NCBI GenBank assembly: GCA_021816545.1
Contig: JAKAXP010000003.1
Location: forward strand, 1 to 33,087
Reading direction: 5' to 3'
From: Bacteroidota bacterium
GTDB taxonomy: Bacteria > Bacteroidota > Bacteroidia > Bacteroidales > VadinHA17
DNA length: 33,087 nt
Position numbers and translations under genes: made by a program. The notes beneath the pieces were generated by a model. That model searched no databases. It was not told the origin of the DNA and saw only the letters and a program-made list of their open reading frames with translations. Positions 1-8,057 of this stretch are shown piece after piece. Within the stretch, counting starts at the first letter, position 1, and every line of letters begins with the position of its first letter.

Positions 1-511
1 CACCGGAGCTTACTGTCGCGTTGCCCTTCTCAAGCAGATCCATAAGTGAGCCATACTGGTTCCTGGATGATACTATCAATACGTCAGCCCAGTTCTTTGC
101 ACCGGCACGGATAAGCGAGATGCCCCCTATATCAATCTTTTCAATTATCTCCTGATCTGAAGCGCCTGAAGCTACTGTCTCTTCGAAGGGGTACAGGTCA
201 ACAATGACAAGGTCAAACAACGGGATATGGTACTCGGCAACCTGCTTCATGTCGGTCTCATTTCCCCTGCGGGCAAGGATGCCCCCGAATATTCCGGGAT
301 GCAGTGTCTTGACCCTTCCTCCGAGAATGGAAGGATATGTTGTGATATCCTCAACCTTTCCGGCAGGAACCCCTGCAGCCGTTATAAAATCCCATGAACC
401 TCCCGTTGAAATGATTGTAACGCCCAGCTCATTGAGTTTTTTCACAATGGCTTCGAGACCATCCTTATAATACACCGAAATAAAGGCGCTCTTTATTTTT
501 ACATCACTCAT
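1..511 (-). CDS. purH: PurH N-terminal part (AICAR transformylase/IMP cyclohydrolase), truncated by window edge
   Basis: This is the first 170 codons of the bifunctional enzyme that catalyses the last two steps of de novo IMP synthesis. Only the N-terminal IMP cyclohydrolase (MGS-like) domain is visible. Diagnostic stretches are KSAFISVYYKDGL, the STGGSWDF loop, SILGGRVKTLHPGIFGGIL, DLVIVDLYPFEETV and IEKIDIGGISLIRAGAKN, all in the order expected for PurH. The start is the ATG at 511-509 (MSDVKIKS). The C-terminal transformylase domain lies off the left edge. It is divergent from the permease at 674. The family assignment is secure; the rest of the gene cannot be judged. Confidence 0.96.
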   Translation of the reverse strand, partial: MSDVKIKSAFISVYYKDGLEAIVKKLNELGVTIISTGGSWDFITAAGVPAGKVEDITTYPSILGGRVKTLHPGIFGGILARRGNETDMKQVAEYHIPLFDLVIVDLYPFEETVASGASDQEIIEKIDIGGISLIRAGAKNWADVLIVSSRNQYGSLMDLLEKGNATVSSG

Positions 512-555
512 CACCAACGACTTAGATTTACGATACAACGGCAGAAGCAATCGGA

Positions 556-584
556 TAAAAATAGATATTTTTTTTGATTGGCAA
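556..584 (-). promoter_or_regulatory. Possible purH promoter
   Basis: On the minus strand a TTG (584-582) is followed after 18 nt by TATTTTTA (563-556). This matches the Bacteroidota -33/-7 arrangement (TTG, about 19 nt, TAnnTTTG) except for the last base. It lies 45 nt upstream of the purH ATG. The 162-bp divergent gap is very A/T-rich and also holds an inverted repeat, AATAATT at 594-600 and AATTATT at 610-616. Weak support. Confidence 0.3.
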
Positions 585-644
585 TGTTTGTCAAATAATT
601 GAATTGATGAATTATTGCGGATGTATTGATGTTCCATATTTGAC

Positions 645-652
645 TATCTTTG
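645..652 (+). promoter_or_regulatory. Bacteroidota -7 promoter element for the permease gene
   Basis: TATCTTTG matches the TAnnTTTG -7 consensus exactly and lies 21 bp before the ATG at 674. Because the element covers the alternative TTG start at 650, it argues for initiation at 674. No clear -33 TTG at ideal spacing was identified. Confidence 0.45.
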
Positions 653-673
653 GTCGGAATTAATGACGGGGAC

Positions 674-1921
674 ATGTGGTTAAAAATGTTCAGGGAGAGC
701 TTTCTGTTCGCCTTCGGTTCTGTTGTGGTGAATAAGCTGCGTACCTTCCTATCTCTTTTCGGTATCACCATCGGGATTGTTTCTATAATCTCAGTGTTCA
801 CAGTGTTTGACTGGATGGAAAACAGCATCAGGGAAAGCATTGCCACGCTCGGTGACAATACTATCTATGTAGAGAAATGGCCGTGGACTCCTGATGCTAA
901 TATCAAGTGGTGGGATATGATCAAGTGGCCACCCCCTTCTGTTGACGACTATGATGCTCTGGTGAGGAGATCAACATCGGTTCAGGCTGCCAGTTTTACA
1001 GTCGGATCGGGTGAGTCAATTAAATACCGGGGCAACCTTGCAAGCGAGACGTATGTGCTCGGGGCCACGCACGACTTCCAGGATGTGCGGTCATTTGAAA
1101 TTGAAAACGGACGCTATTTCACCCAGAATGAATCGTCAGCCGGGAAACCGGTTGCAATAATTGGTTCTGAAGTGGCCAGGAAACTGTTCGACAACGTTCA
1201 GCCAGTCGGCAAGGAGATTACTATCAGCAAGTATAAGGCCCAGGTCATCGGGGTTTTCAAAAAGGAAGGGAAGGGTGGCCTGAGTGACAACGGCATGGAT
1301 GAGGCAGTGCTTGTACCCCTCGATTTCAGCCGCCAGTTTGTAAACTTCCGGAACCCCTTCCTCAACTCTGACATAATGATCAGGGGAAAGGAAGGAGTAT
1401 CAGTACAGCAGCTATCTGACGAGGTGGTGATGATCCTTCGCGCAGCGAGACGGATCGGTCCCGGGAAGGAAAACAACTTCTCTATCAACCAGGCCAGCCA
1501 GATAACAAGCACCCTCGAGCCGGTATTCAGGGGGATAAACATTGCAGGCTGGATCATAGGAGGCTTTTCAATCCTTGTTGGCGGATTCGGGATCGCCAAT
1601 ATTATGTTCGTTTCTGTGCGTGAGCGTACAAGCATCATAGGGATCCAGATGGCCCTGGGGGCGAAGCGGAGATGGATACTTCAGCAGTTCCTGACAGAAT
1701 CGGTTCTGCTTTCAGTTACAGGCGGGATACTCGGGTTGATTCTTGTATTCATAGGGACAGTATTCGTCAATTACTTCTTCACGCTCGGGATGCATCTTAC
1801 TGCGGGCAACATAATCCTTGCAATTGTTATCTCTGCCACAATTGGCATCGTGGCCGGATTTGCCCCGGCATCTGCTGCCTCCAGGATGAATCCTGTCGAG
1901 GCAATTGGCTATTCATTCTGA
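674..1921 (+). CDS. ABC transporter permease, MacB/FtsX type
   Basis: The 415-residue product has the MacB-family layout. One N-terminal membrane segment (about residues 20-45, around KLRTFLSLFGITIGIVSII) is followed by a periplasmic MacB-like core of about 230 residues. Three C-terminal FtsX-type segments follow, starting near AGWIIGGFSILVGGFGIANIM, with the typical cytoplasmic turn SVRERTSIIGIQMALGAKRR. The last segment ends in ASRMNPVEAIGYSF. Such proteins act as dimers with a separate MacB-type ATPase in macrolide, lipoprotein or peptide export, or in cell-envelope signalling. No partner ATPase or membrane-fusion protein is adjacent, so the substrate is unknown. The start at ATG 674 is chosen because the upstream TTG at 650 falls inside a -7 promoter element. 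It converges on rsmA with an 11-bp gap. Confidence 0.88.
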   Translation: MWLKMFRESFLFAFGSVVVNKLRTFLSLFGITIGIVSIISVFTVFDWMENSIRESIATLGDNTIYVEKWPWTPDANIKWWDMIKWPPPSVDDYDALVRRSTSVQAASFTVGSGESIKYRGNLASETYVLGATHDFQDVRSFEIENGRYFTQNESSAGKPVAIIGSEVARKLFDNVQPVGKEITISKYKAQVIGVFKKEGKGGLSDNGMDEAVLVPLDFSRQFVNFRNPFLNSDIMIRGKEGVSVQQLSDEVVMILRAARRIGPGKENNFSINQASQITSTLEPVFRGINIAGWIIGGFSILVGGFGIANIMFVSVRERTSIIGIQMALGAKRRWILQQFLTESVLLSVTGGILGLILVFIGTVFVNYFFTLGMHLTAGNIILAIVISATIGIVAGFAPASAASRMNPVEAIGYSF

Positions 1922-1932
1922 TTATTGATCAG

Positions 1933-2709
1933 CTAAAGTCTGTTAGCTTCGACCCAGTTTGTGAGCTCCACGAACTGCGTTACTGAAAGCTGTTCTGCCC
2001 TCATTGAAAGAAGAGGCATCTCTCCGGCGCCCGGGCGCACCATCGCCTTGACGGGATTGCGCAGCATCTTGCGCCGCTGGTTGAAGCACCGCTTCACCAC
2101 ACTTACGAACAGCTTCTCATCACAATCCAGCCGCTCCACACCGTTTCGCGTAAGGCGTATAACGGCCGATTTGACCTTCGGCGGAGGAGAAAAGACATGC
2201 TCGCTGACAGTAAACAGGTATTCAATGTCATACCATGCACGGAGAAGCACACTCAGTATTCCGTAAACACGGCTGCCCGGTGCGGAACAGATCCGCTCCG
2301 CCACCTCCTTCTGTACCATCCCGACAGCCTCGGTCACACGGCTGCGGTCATCCAGGATTTTGAAAAAGATCTGGCTTGATATGTTATAGGGGAAATTTCC
2401 GATGACGGCAATCCGGTCTCCGAAAGGACGCACATCAAGCCCGAGGAAGTCTCCCTCAATGATTTCAAACCGGCCGGTAAAATTCTGCCTGAGATATTCA
2501 ACCGACTCCCGGTCTATCTCAACCACCCAGAATGAAGCGAAATTTCTTTCTGACAGGAAACCGGTCAGCACCCCCATCCCGGGGCCGACTTCAATGACAG
2601 TATCACAGCCTCCGGCATCCAACGCCTCAACTATAGCGGCTGCAATCTTCTTATCCTTCAGGAAGTGCTGACCGAGGTGCTTCTTTGCCCTTACTTTATC
2701 ATTTCCCAT
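1933..2709 (-). CDS. rsmA: 16S rRNA dimethyladenosine transferase RsmA (KsgA)
   Basis: The 258-residue protein dimethylates two adjacent adenosines in the 3' terminal hairpin of 16S rRNA, using S-adenosylmethionine, during 30S maturation. Visible motifs are the N-terminal KKHLGQHFLKD, the SAM-binding loop EVGPGMGVLTGFL, the acidic end of the second strand (VVEID), the catalytic NFPYNIS (family form N-L/F-P-Y) and the C-terminal CFNQRRKMLRN. The length is normal. Its first 19 bp overlap the 3' end of the upstream TerB-ABCG gene on the same strand, so translation is probably coupled. Very confident. Confidence 0.96.
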   Translation of the reverse strand: MGNDKVRAKKHLGQHFLKDKKIAAAIVEALDAGGCDTVIEVGPGMGVLTGFLSERNFASFWVVEIDRESVEYLRQNFTGRFEIIEGDFLGLDVRPFGDRIAVIGNFPYNISSQIFFKILDDRSRVTEAVGMVQKEVAERICSAPGSRVYGILSVLLRAWYDIEYLFTVSEHVFSPPPKVKSAVIRLTRNGVERLDCDEKLFVSVVKRCFNQRRKMLRNPVKAMVRPGAGEMPLLSMRAEQLSVTQFVELTNWVEANRL

Positions 2710-5700
2710 GGCGGCACCAGTCTGTCAGATCCGAACCCGGGTATCTTAATTCTCTCCAGCAGGTTGAGGAGGAGCTTAAGAACATTTAAATAAAGCGTTA
2801 CGAACAGGATTGTGTTCAAGAACCAGATTACACTCATGTTGAACCACAGAGTGCCTATCCTTAGCTTGCCAAGCATCTTGTAGGGAGCATAGAAATGGGC
2901 CCGGCCAATGCGCGAATCCGGCATCATCAGGACCGGATCCGCCTTCTGGATAATCCTATGCTCAGTCTCATAGAATTTCTTCTGCACTGTACGGTTAAGC
3001 ACTATCTCGGCAAGGTCATTGTTGTAGGTTTCGGTCCTGAGTTTGAGCAGTTCCTCCTTCCCCATCTTTGCAACAAGAACACGTGTTATGCTGTCCTTTA
3101 CATTCGTTTGGTAAATGTACTTCCTGCGGATATTCTTATACAGCGAATCAAGGTAGTCATTCACTATGTAAGAGGCATCCTGGGTGAAGGGCTCCCTGTT
3201 TATCACCCTCATTGCCTGGGCAGGGTCAAGGCCGGTTTCGGCACTGAGCTCGCCGATATGGGTCCTGAGCTTCTCCAGGCTGTTCCTGTAAATATCTTCG
3301 TACTCCGCTTTGCCGGCAGTATAGACCGCCTCATTGCTTTTGCGCTTCAGTTCATTGACCAGGTAAGCTGATTGCCAGTCATACCTGCTGATCATCATGT
3401 CCGTCTCAAAATAGGGTTTCATATATTTGTTCGACCTGAACTGTTCCACCGCAATTGCTTCATATGCCCACCGGGTGGTCATTACATCACCTATTACCGG
3501 AACATATATCTTCCTTGTGAGGGAACTGTGCAGGTCATCAAAGCGGATCATTGCTCCGCCGAGAAGCAACTGCGGAACAAGAACAAGCGGTATCAGTATG
3601 TATATGCTGATTACAGACTTCATGCCGGCAGATATATTGAGCCCCACCATATTGCCGAAGCAGGAGGTGGTGAACAATATAAGCCAGTGACGCCACATCA
3701 TCCCCTCAACCTGCAGAATACGCTGTGAGATAAGAACATACATCATGGTTTGAACTGCCGAGAGGCCGAACAGGAAGGTAATCTTTGAGAAGAGGTAACT
3801 CGAACGGCTTATATTCAGGTACTTTTCCCGCTCCAGTATCTTGTTGTCACGGAATATTTCCTCCGCGCTGACAGTGAGGCCAAGAAAGAGGGCCACAACC
3901 ACGCTCATGAACAGGAACACAGGGAAGCTCTTGTTATCAGAGAAGAGATATACTCCGTCAGACAGGTATTTTGATACAAAGGCAAGAATGAAGGCGAGCA
4001 GCGGAGGTTCAAGCAGGTTGATAACCATGTACTGCTTGTCAGCATATTTTCTGACGAGATTTCTCTTGACAAATGTCCCTACCTGCTTCAGCCTCCTGGG
4101 TATCTTGAAGTTACTTGCAGGCAGAGGCTTCATCTCGGGTTTTACCGAGAGGGTGGGTTCCATCTTCTGCCGGTACCGGTGGTACCACTCCACCGGTGAA
4201 ACCTGTCTCTCCTGTCCTTTTCTGCCGTCAGGGTCAACCACCTTGGCTTCGACAATCTGAAGGATCTGGTCAGTTTCAACATTTCCGCAGGTGGGGCACT
4301 CGCTTTCGGCAGCATTGGCCTGTGAGGTCTCGGTCTTGAAGTAAACGATGGCATCAACCGGGTCGCCGTCATAAATCATATATCCACCCCTGTCGAGGAC
4401 CCAGAGCCTGTCAAACATCTTTAGGATATCAGATGAAGGCTGGTGTATAATAACAAAAACCAACTTCCCGTTGATGGCCTGGTCCTTAAGCAGTTCCATC
4501 ACATTGCCCGAGTCATGCGATGCCAGTCCGGAAATGGGTTCGTCAGCAAACAGCACAGCCGGTTCACGCATCAGCTCAAGCCCGATGTTAAGCCTTTTCC
4601 TCTGCCCCCCGCTGATCTTCTTGTTCAGCGGATCACCCACCAGCATGTCACGGTATTCAAAGAGGTCCAGCTCTTTCAGCATCATGACAACAACCTGGTT
4701 CAACTTCTCCTCGTCATAGTCGCCGAAGGTGAGGCGGGCATTGTAGTACAGGTTCTCATAGACAGTGAGTTCCTCTATCAGGAGATCATCCTGGGGCACA
4801 TAGCCAATTAGGCCGTTAAGTTCCTCCGGTTCGTTGTGGAGGTCATAGCCGTTTATATAGACAGCCCCGTTCTCCGGTTTGAGTTTTCCGTTAAGGATGT
4901 TCAGGAGGGTGCTTTTGCCCACTCCGCTCCCTCCCATGATTCCCACGAGGTTGCCTGACTTCACGCTGAAGCTCATCGGCTGGATACCGTTGTCAGAACC
5001 TTTGAAATGGTATTCAATGTTCTGACCCTCAAAGACAATATCCTCGGTGAAGTTGGCCCTTATGAATTTCCTGAATATGGCAGTATAATAGAGGGGTGCC
5101 ATGCCGTGAGCGCGGATATTGACGCCAGGATCAAGCAGGAAAGGCCTGAGTGGTACCACGTTGCGGCCCTTGAAGTGAAGCGGCATCTTCCCGTCATACA
5201 TGAAGAGGAGGTGGCCGGTGCTGGCAATGAACAGGACATAGATTGTGCCGCGCAGACCCCTTGCGACCATATGGTGCCATTCATGGTAGTTGGCATATCT
5301 TGAGGAGGCGTCACCGATATTGCTTTCGCCCTCGATGGCAAGGAATGTATCAGGAGTGATTCGGTCAAATTTCATCCCGAGCATAAATGCCTGGGCGTTT
5401 GTCTTCTCGTCCCTCGAAATATTGAATGTACGGGCAACGATGTCAATTATTGACGACTCCTGCTCAGAAATGGTTCCGTCCTCATAAACGAACTCCAGAA
5501 GTTGCAGGAAGACTATCATCCGCTCCTCAATGAAGAGCCCCTTTTTTATCTGCCTGCAGATGTTTGTAATCTGGAAGGTGATGAGCGAATCCTCGTCTGA
5601 GAGTTCACCCTCCTCCACTGCCTTGAGTTCACGCTCATAGAAATGGAGGTTGTTTTCATAAAGCTTGAAATACTCCTCCTCGAGCTCCTGGTTCAGATAT

Positions 5701-5813
5701 CTCCTGAGGTAACTTCGAAGGATTTTTTTGCCTCTTGACGTAACCCCTGCAGGATTTACGGTAGAGATAATGGCAAAAATATGTATCAGCGCATGTAATA
5801 CTGATTCCCTCAT
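2691..5813 (-). CDS. ABCG-type transporter with N-terminal TerB-like domain (half-transporter fusion)
   Basis: The product has 1040 residues. An acidic, helical TerB-like region (about 45-150) is followed by a beta-rich linker (about 185-265). The ATP-binding cassette has Walker A GGSGVGKST (294-302), signature SGGQRKR (401-407), Walker B LFADEP (421-426) and H-loop His457. A linker with one CPTC pair (506-509) precedes five membrane segments between about 597 and 756, a soluble loop of about 210 residues (about 775-985) and a last segment near 990-1015. ATPase before membrane domain is the ABCG order. Walker B is followed by ISGLASHDS where ABCG proteins usually have TSGL-D/S-S. The start is ATG 5813; the TTG at 5834 lies in the upstream gene's terminator hairpin. 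Substrate unknown. It overlaps rsmA by 19 bp. Confidence 0.85.
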   Translation of the reverse strand: MRESVLHALIHIFAIISTVNPAGVTSRGKKILRSYLRRYLNQELEEEYFKLYENNLHFYERELKAVEEGELSDEDSLITFQITNICRQIKKGLFIEERMIVFLQLLEFVYEDGTISEQESSIIDIVARTFNISRDEKTNAQAFMLGMKFDRITPDTFLAIEGESNIGDASSRYANYHEWHHMVARGLRGTIYVLFIASTGHLLFMYDGKMPLHFKGRNVVPLRPFLLDPGVNIRAHGMAPLYYTAIFRKFIRANFTEDIVFEGQNIEYHFKGSDNGIQPMSFSVKSGNLVGIMGGSGVGKSTLLNILNGKLKPENGAVYINGYDLHNEPEELNGLIGYVPQDDLLIEELTVYENLYYNARLTFGDYDEEKLNQVVVMMLKELDLFEYRDMLVGDPLNKKISGGQRKRLNIGLELMREPAVLFADEPISGLASHDSGNVMELLKDQAINGKLVFVIIHQPSSDILKMFDRLWVLDRGGYMIYDGDPVDAIVYFKTETSQANAAESECPTCGNVETDQILQIVEAKVVDPDGRKGQERQVSPVEWYHRYRQKMEPTLSVKPEMKPLPASNFKIPRRLKQVGTFVKRNLVRKYADKQYMVINLLEPPLLAFILAFVSKYLSDGVYLFSDNKSFPVFLFMSVVVALFLGLTVSAEEIFRDNKILEREKYLNISRSSYLFSKITFLFGLSAVQTMMYVLISQRILQVEGMMWRHWLILFTTSCFGNMVGLNISAGMKSVISIYILIPLVLVPQLLLGGAMIRFDDLHSSLTRKIYVPVIGDVMTTRWAYEAIAVEQFRSNKYMKPYFETDMMISRYDWQSAYLVNELKRKSNEAVYTAGKAEYEDIYRNSLEKLRTHIGELSAETGLDPAQAMRVINREPFTQDASYIVNDYLDSLYKNIRRKYIYQTNVKDSITRVLVAKMGKEELLKLRTETYNNDLAEIVLNRTVQKKFYETEHRIIQKADPVLMMPDSRIGRAHFYAPYKMLGKLRIGTLWFNMSVIWFLNTILFVTLYLNVLKLLLNLLERIKIPGFGSDRLVPPWEMIK

Positions 5814-5818
5814 AACCT

Positions 5819-5850
5819 TAAAAAAAGACCGCAATTTTTACTTGCGGTCT
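5819..5850 (-). terminator. Rho-independent terminator of the lipoprotein gene
   Basis: A perfect 9-bp stem (AGACCGCAA at 5826-5834, TTGCGGTCT at 5842-5850) with a 7-nt loop is followed on the minus strand by a run of about 7 U (A-run at 5819-5826 on the plus strand). It sits 19 bp past the lipoprotein stop and just before the ABC gene's ATG, so the two minus-strand genes are probably separate units. Confidence 0.85.
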
Positions 5851-5868
5851 TCCGGTATCTGTTTATTG

Positions 5869-6690
5869 TTACTTTATCAGTTCGGACCTGACCGAGTCAA
5901 CGGCCTTTTTCAGTCTGCCAATGTCTTCCATTGTCAGGCTTGTACCAAGGGTTGCATAGACATCGGTGATGGGCTGCATCGACGTAAGTACCCTTGTTAC
6001 GAGCGGGTCAGTGTTATGAGGAGCGGCAAGATCCTTGAACAGGTCAAACGACTTCTTCTGGTCAAGGAGGGCTGATTCAAAACCGGAGAGGTGTCCGCCT
6101 GATTCAGAGACCGCAAGGGTGAGATACATACCCTCAACCCATGCGCCTCCTACCATCACCAAGGCAAGGTTGGCCTGGCCGGCATCATACATATATGAAT
6201 AGGTGCGGTCAAAGGCATCTGTGAGTATTGCAACAAGTGTATCCCGGTTGTCAAAATTGGCCTTGATCCTGTCATAAAGAGACTCGTCATAAATCTGTGT
6301 CAGGTTCTGCTCAAGTGCAAGGGTACGGATTGCAGCAAGATAGTCATTCACATCCTGTTGCATGTTATACAGCGTTGCGTAGCTGAGATCGGCACCGTAA
6401 ATGCCGAGATTAACCGAACGGTTGTAGCTCTCTACATAGTTGCGGGCACTGGCCGGAGGATTTGTTGCGCCAAGGATGTAACCCAGGTCCATGTCGGTGA
6501 GTTTCTTGATAACCTCTGCTGATGTGGGAAGAGGATAAACATTCTCTTCTATCTTCTGTTCAAGGGCTTCGAGTTCAACAGCGTTGATCTCCTTCTGTTT
6601 CCTTGATTCACCCCTGTTCTTGCAGGCGGATGCACCGGCAACTGTCAGAATAAGTACAGCAACCAGGATTTTTGTGAAAGTCTTTTTCAT
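5869..6690 (-). CDS. Hypothetical lipoprotein, helical
   Basis: The 273-residue product starts at ATG 6690 with MKKTFTKILVAVLILTVAG, a basic and hydrophobic lipoprotein-type leader ending in ASAC, so Cys23 is the likely lipidated residue. The lipobox has Ala rather than Leu at -3. The mature part is charged and mostly helical, with a KNRGESRKQKEINAVELEALEQKI segment that could be a short coiled coil, and conserved-looking YNRSVNLGIYGADLSYATLYN and GGAWVEGMYL stretches. Proteins like this are known in Bacteroidota, but I cannot name a function. An upstream extension (to 6768) exists but would bury the leader peptide, so it was rejected. It has its own terminator at 5819-5850. Confidence 0.8.
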   Translation of the reverse strand: MKKTFTKILVAVLILTVAGASACKNRGESRKQKEINAVELEALEQKIEENVYPLPTSAEVIKKLTDMDLGYILGATNPPASARNYVESYNRSVNLGIYGADLSYATLYNMQQDVNDYLAAIRTLALEQNLTQIYDESLYDRIKANFDNRDTLVAILTDAFDRTYSYMYDAGQANLALVMVGGAWVEGMYLTLAVSESGGHLSGFESALLDQKKSFDLFKDLAAPHNTDPLVTRVLTSMQPITDVYATLGTSLTMEDIGRLKKAVDSVRSELIK

Positions 6691-6829
6691 ATGACTGATG
6701 TTTGGTACTTGTGTTTTGGCTACGTAAAAATAAGACTTTTTAAGAATTCCGCCGGAATAAAATTTCAAGAATATTTGAGGCAGTGGCTTGCCCGGCGTTC
6801 ATGAAACCTAAACACCGTCAGCCGGCAGG

Positions 6830-6858
6830 TTGTTCATTCTCATTTTCTGCTAACTTTG
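6830..6858 (+). promoter_or_regulatory. Bacteroidota promoter for malY-carA
   Basis: TTG (6830-6832) is followed after 18 nt by TAACTTTG (6851-6858), a full match to the -33/-7 arrangement. It lies 23 bp before the ATG at 6882. It is the best-formed promoter in the divergent gap 6691-6881, which otherwise holds only an A/T-rich stretch on the lipoprotein side. Confidence 0.65.
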
Positions 6859-6881
6859 CATCCCGGAGAATTGAGAGGCAA

Positions 6882-8057
6882 ATGAAATACAATTTCGACG
6901 AGGCGCCATGCCGGGAAAACAGCAACTGCCTTAAATGGGACAAGCGCGAAGAGGTATTCGGCAAGGCCGATGTGATCCCGATGTGGATAGCCGATATGGA
7001 CTTCAGCACCCCTCCTTTTATTATTAATGCGCTTCGCGAAAGGCTGAATCACGAAGTACTTGGATACTCCTACAGGCCGGACAGCTATTTCAAGGCGTTT
7101 ATAAGCTGGGTTTCAGCACTGCACGGATGGGATATCATGCAGGAATGGATCGAGTTCAGCCCTGGTGTTGTGCCGGCGCTGAATCTCTGCACACTTGCTT
7201 ACACCTCGCCTGGCGATGAGATAATAATTCAGCCCCCGGTATACCCGCCTTTTTACGGGGCAGTGAAAGATCACGGACGTAAACTGGTCTTTAATCCTCT
7301 GGCTGAGATTGGGAAGGGATATATTATGGACCTTGAGGGGCTCCGCAGGATCATCACCCAGAAGACAAAAATGCTCATCCTTTCAAATCCCCATAACCCT
7401 GTGGGCAGGGTGTGGACAAGGGATGAACTTTCAGAACTGGCAGATATTTGCCATGAAAAAGGAATAGTCATTCTCTCTGACGAGATCCATTCTGACCTCA
7501 CTCTCCCCGGAGTGAAGCATATACCCCTGGCATCGGTTTCGGAGAAAGCGGCGTCAGTGACAGTAACCTGCATGGCTCCTAGCAAGACCTTCAACCTGGC
7601 AGGACTCTCAACATCATCAATGATAATATCAGACCCGGAGCTGATGGAGAAATACCGGAAGACTCTGGTCGGGCTGCACATGCACCTTGGGAACATCTTT
7701 GGCAACGTGGCCTCCGAAGCTGCCTATACCCATGGCCGTGAATGGCTTGAACAGCTGATGCGATATGTAGAGGGCAATGTTGACCTTGTGATGGATTTTT
7801 GCCGTGAACGTTTGCCTTTGGTCAGACCTGTGAGGCCGGAAGCCACATATATGATATGGCTTGACTGTCGTGCCATGGGGATGACAGGTGAGGAGCTCAA
7901 CAGGTTCTTCGTGGAGAGTGCCGGAGTGGGCATGAATGAAGGCTCCCGCTTCGGTCCCGGAGGCGAAGGATTCATGCGGATGAACCTTGCCTGTCCGAGG
8001 GCCCTGGTTCAGAAGGCTCTTGAACAGATTGAAAACGCAATAAACAATAAAGGGTGA
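6882..8057 (+). CDS. MalY/PatB-type PLP-dependent C-S lyase (cystathionine beta-lyase-like aminotransferase fold)
   Basis: The 391-residue fold-type I PLP enzyme cleaves the C-S bond of cystathionine/cysteine-type substrates. Its family signatures are the N-terminal WIADMDF, the substrate loop VLGYSYRPDSYF, SNPHNPVGRVW, the PLP aspartate in ILSDEIHSDL and the Schiff-base lysine in APSKTFNLAGL. It ends with the aminotransferase C-terminal RMNLACPR motif. The start at ATG 6882 (MKYNFDEAP) is chosen because it follows a promoter at 6830-6858 and matches the family start. An in-frame upstream extension from 6783 would run through that promoter. The stop codon overlaps the GTG start of carA. Substrate preference within the MalY/PatB group cannot be told from sequence. 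Confidence 0.92.
   Translation: MKYNFDEAPCRENSNCLKWDKREEVFGKADVIPMWIADMDFSTPPFIINALRERLNHEVLGYSYRPDSYFKAFISWVSALHGWDIMQEWIEFSPGVVPALNLCTLAYTSPGDEIIIQPPVYPPFYGAVKDHGRKLVFNPLAEIGKGYIMDLEGLRRIITQKTKMLILSNPHNPVGRVWTRDELSELADICHEKGIVILSDEIHSDLTLPGVKHIPLASVSEKAASVTVTCMAPSKTFNLAGLSTSSMIISDPELMEKYRKTLVGLHMHLGNIFGNVASEAAYTHGREWLEQLMRYVEGNVDLVMDFCRERLPLVRPVRPEATYMIWLDCRAMGMTGEELNRFFVESAGVGMNEGSRFGPGGEGFMRMNLACPRALVQKALEQIENAINNKG

Noticed and set aside
511..858. 115-residue minus-strand open frame across the purH-permease gap
   Set aside because: It overlaps the permease coding region antisense, has biased composition and no recognisable domain.
5814..5834. TTG start for the TerB-ABCG gene at 5834
   Set aside because: It lies within the terminator hairpin of the upstream lipoprotein gene; ATG 5813 gives a normal start.
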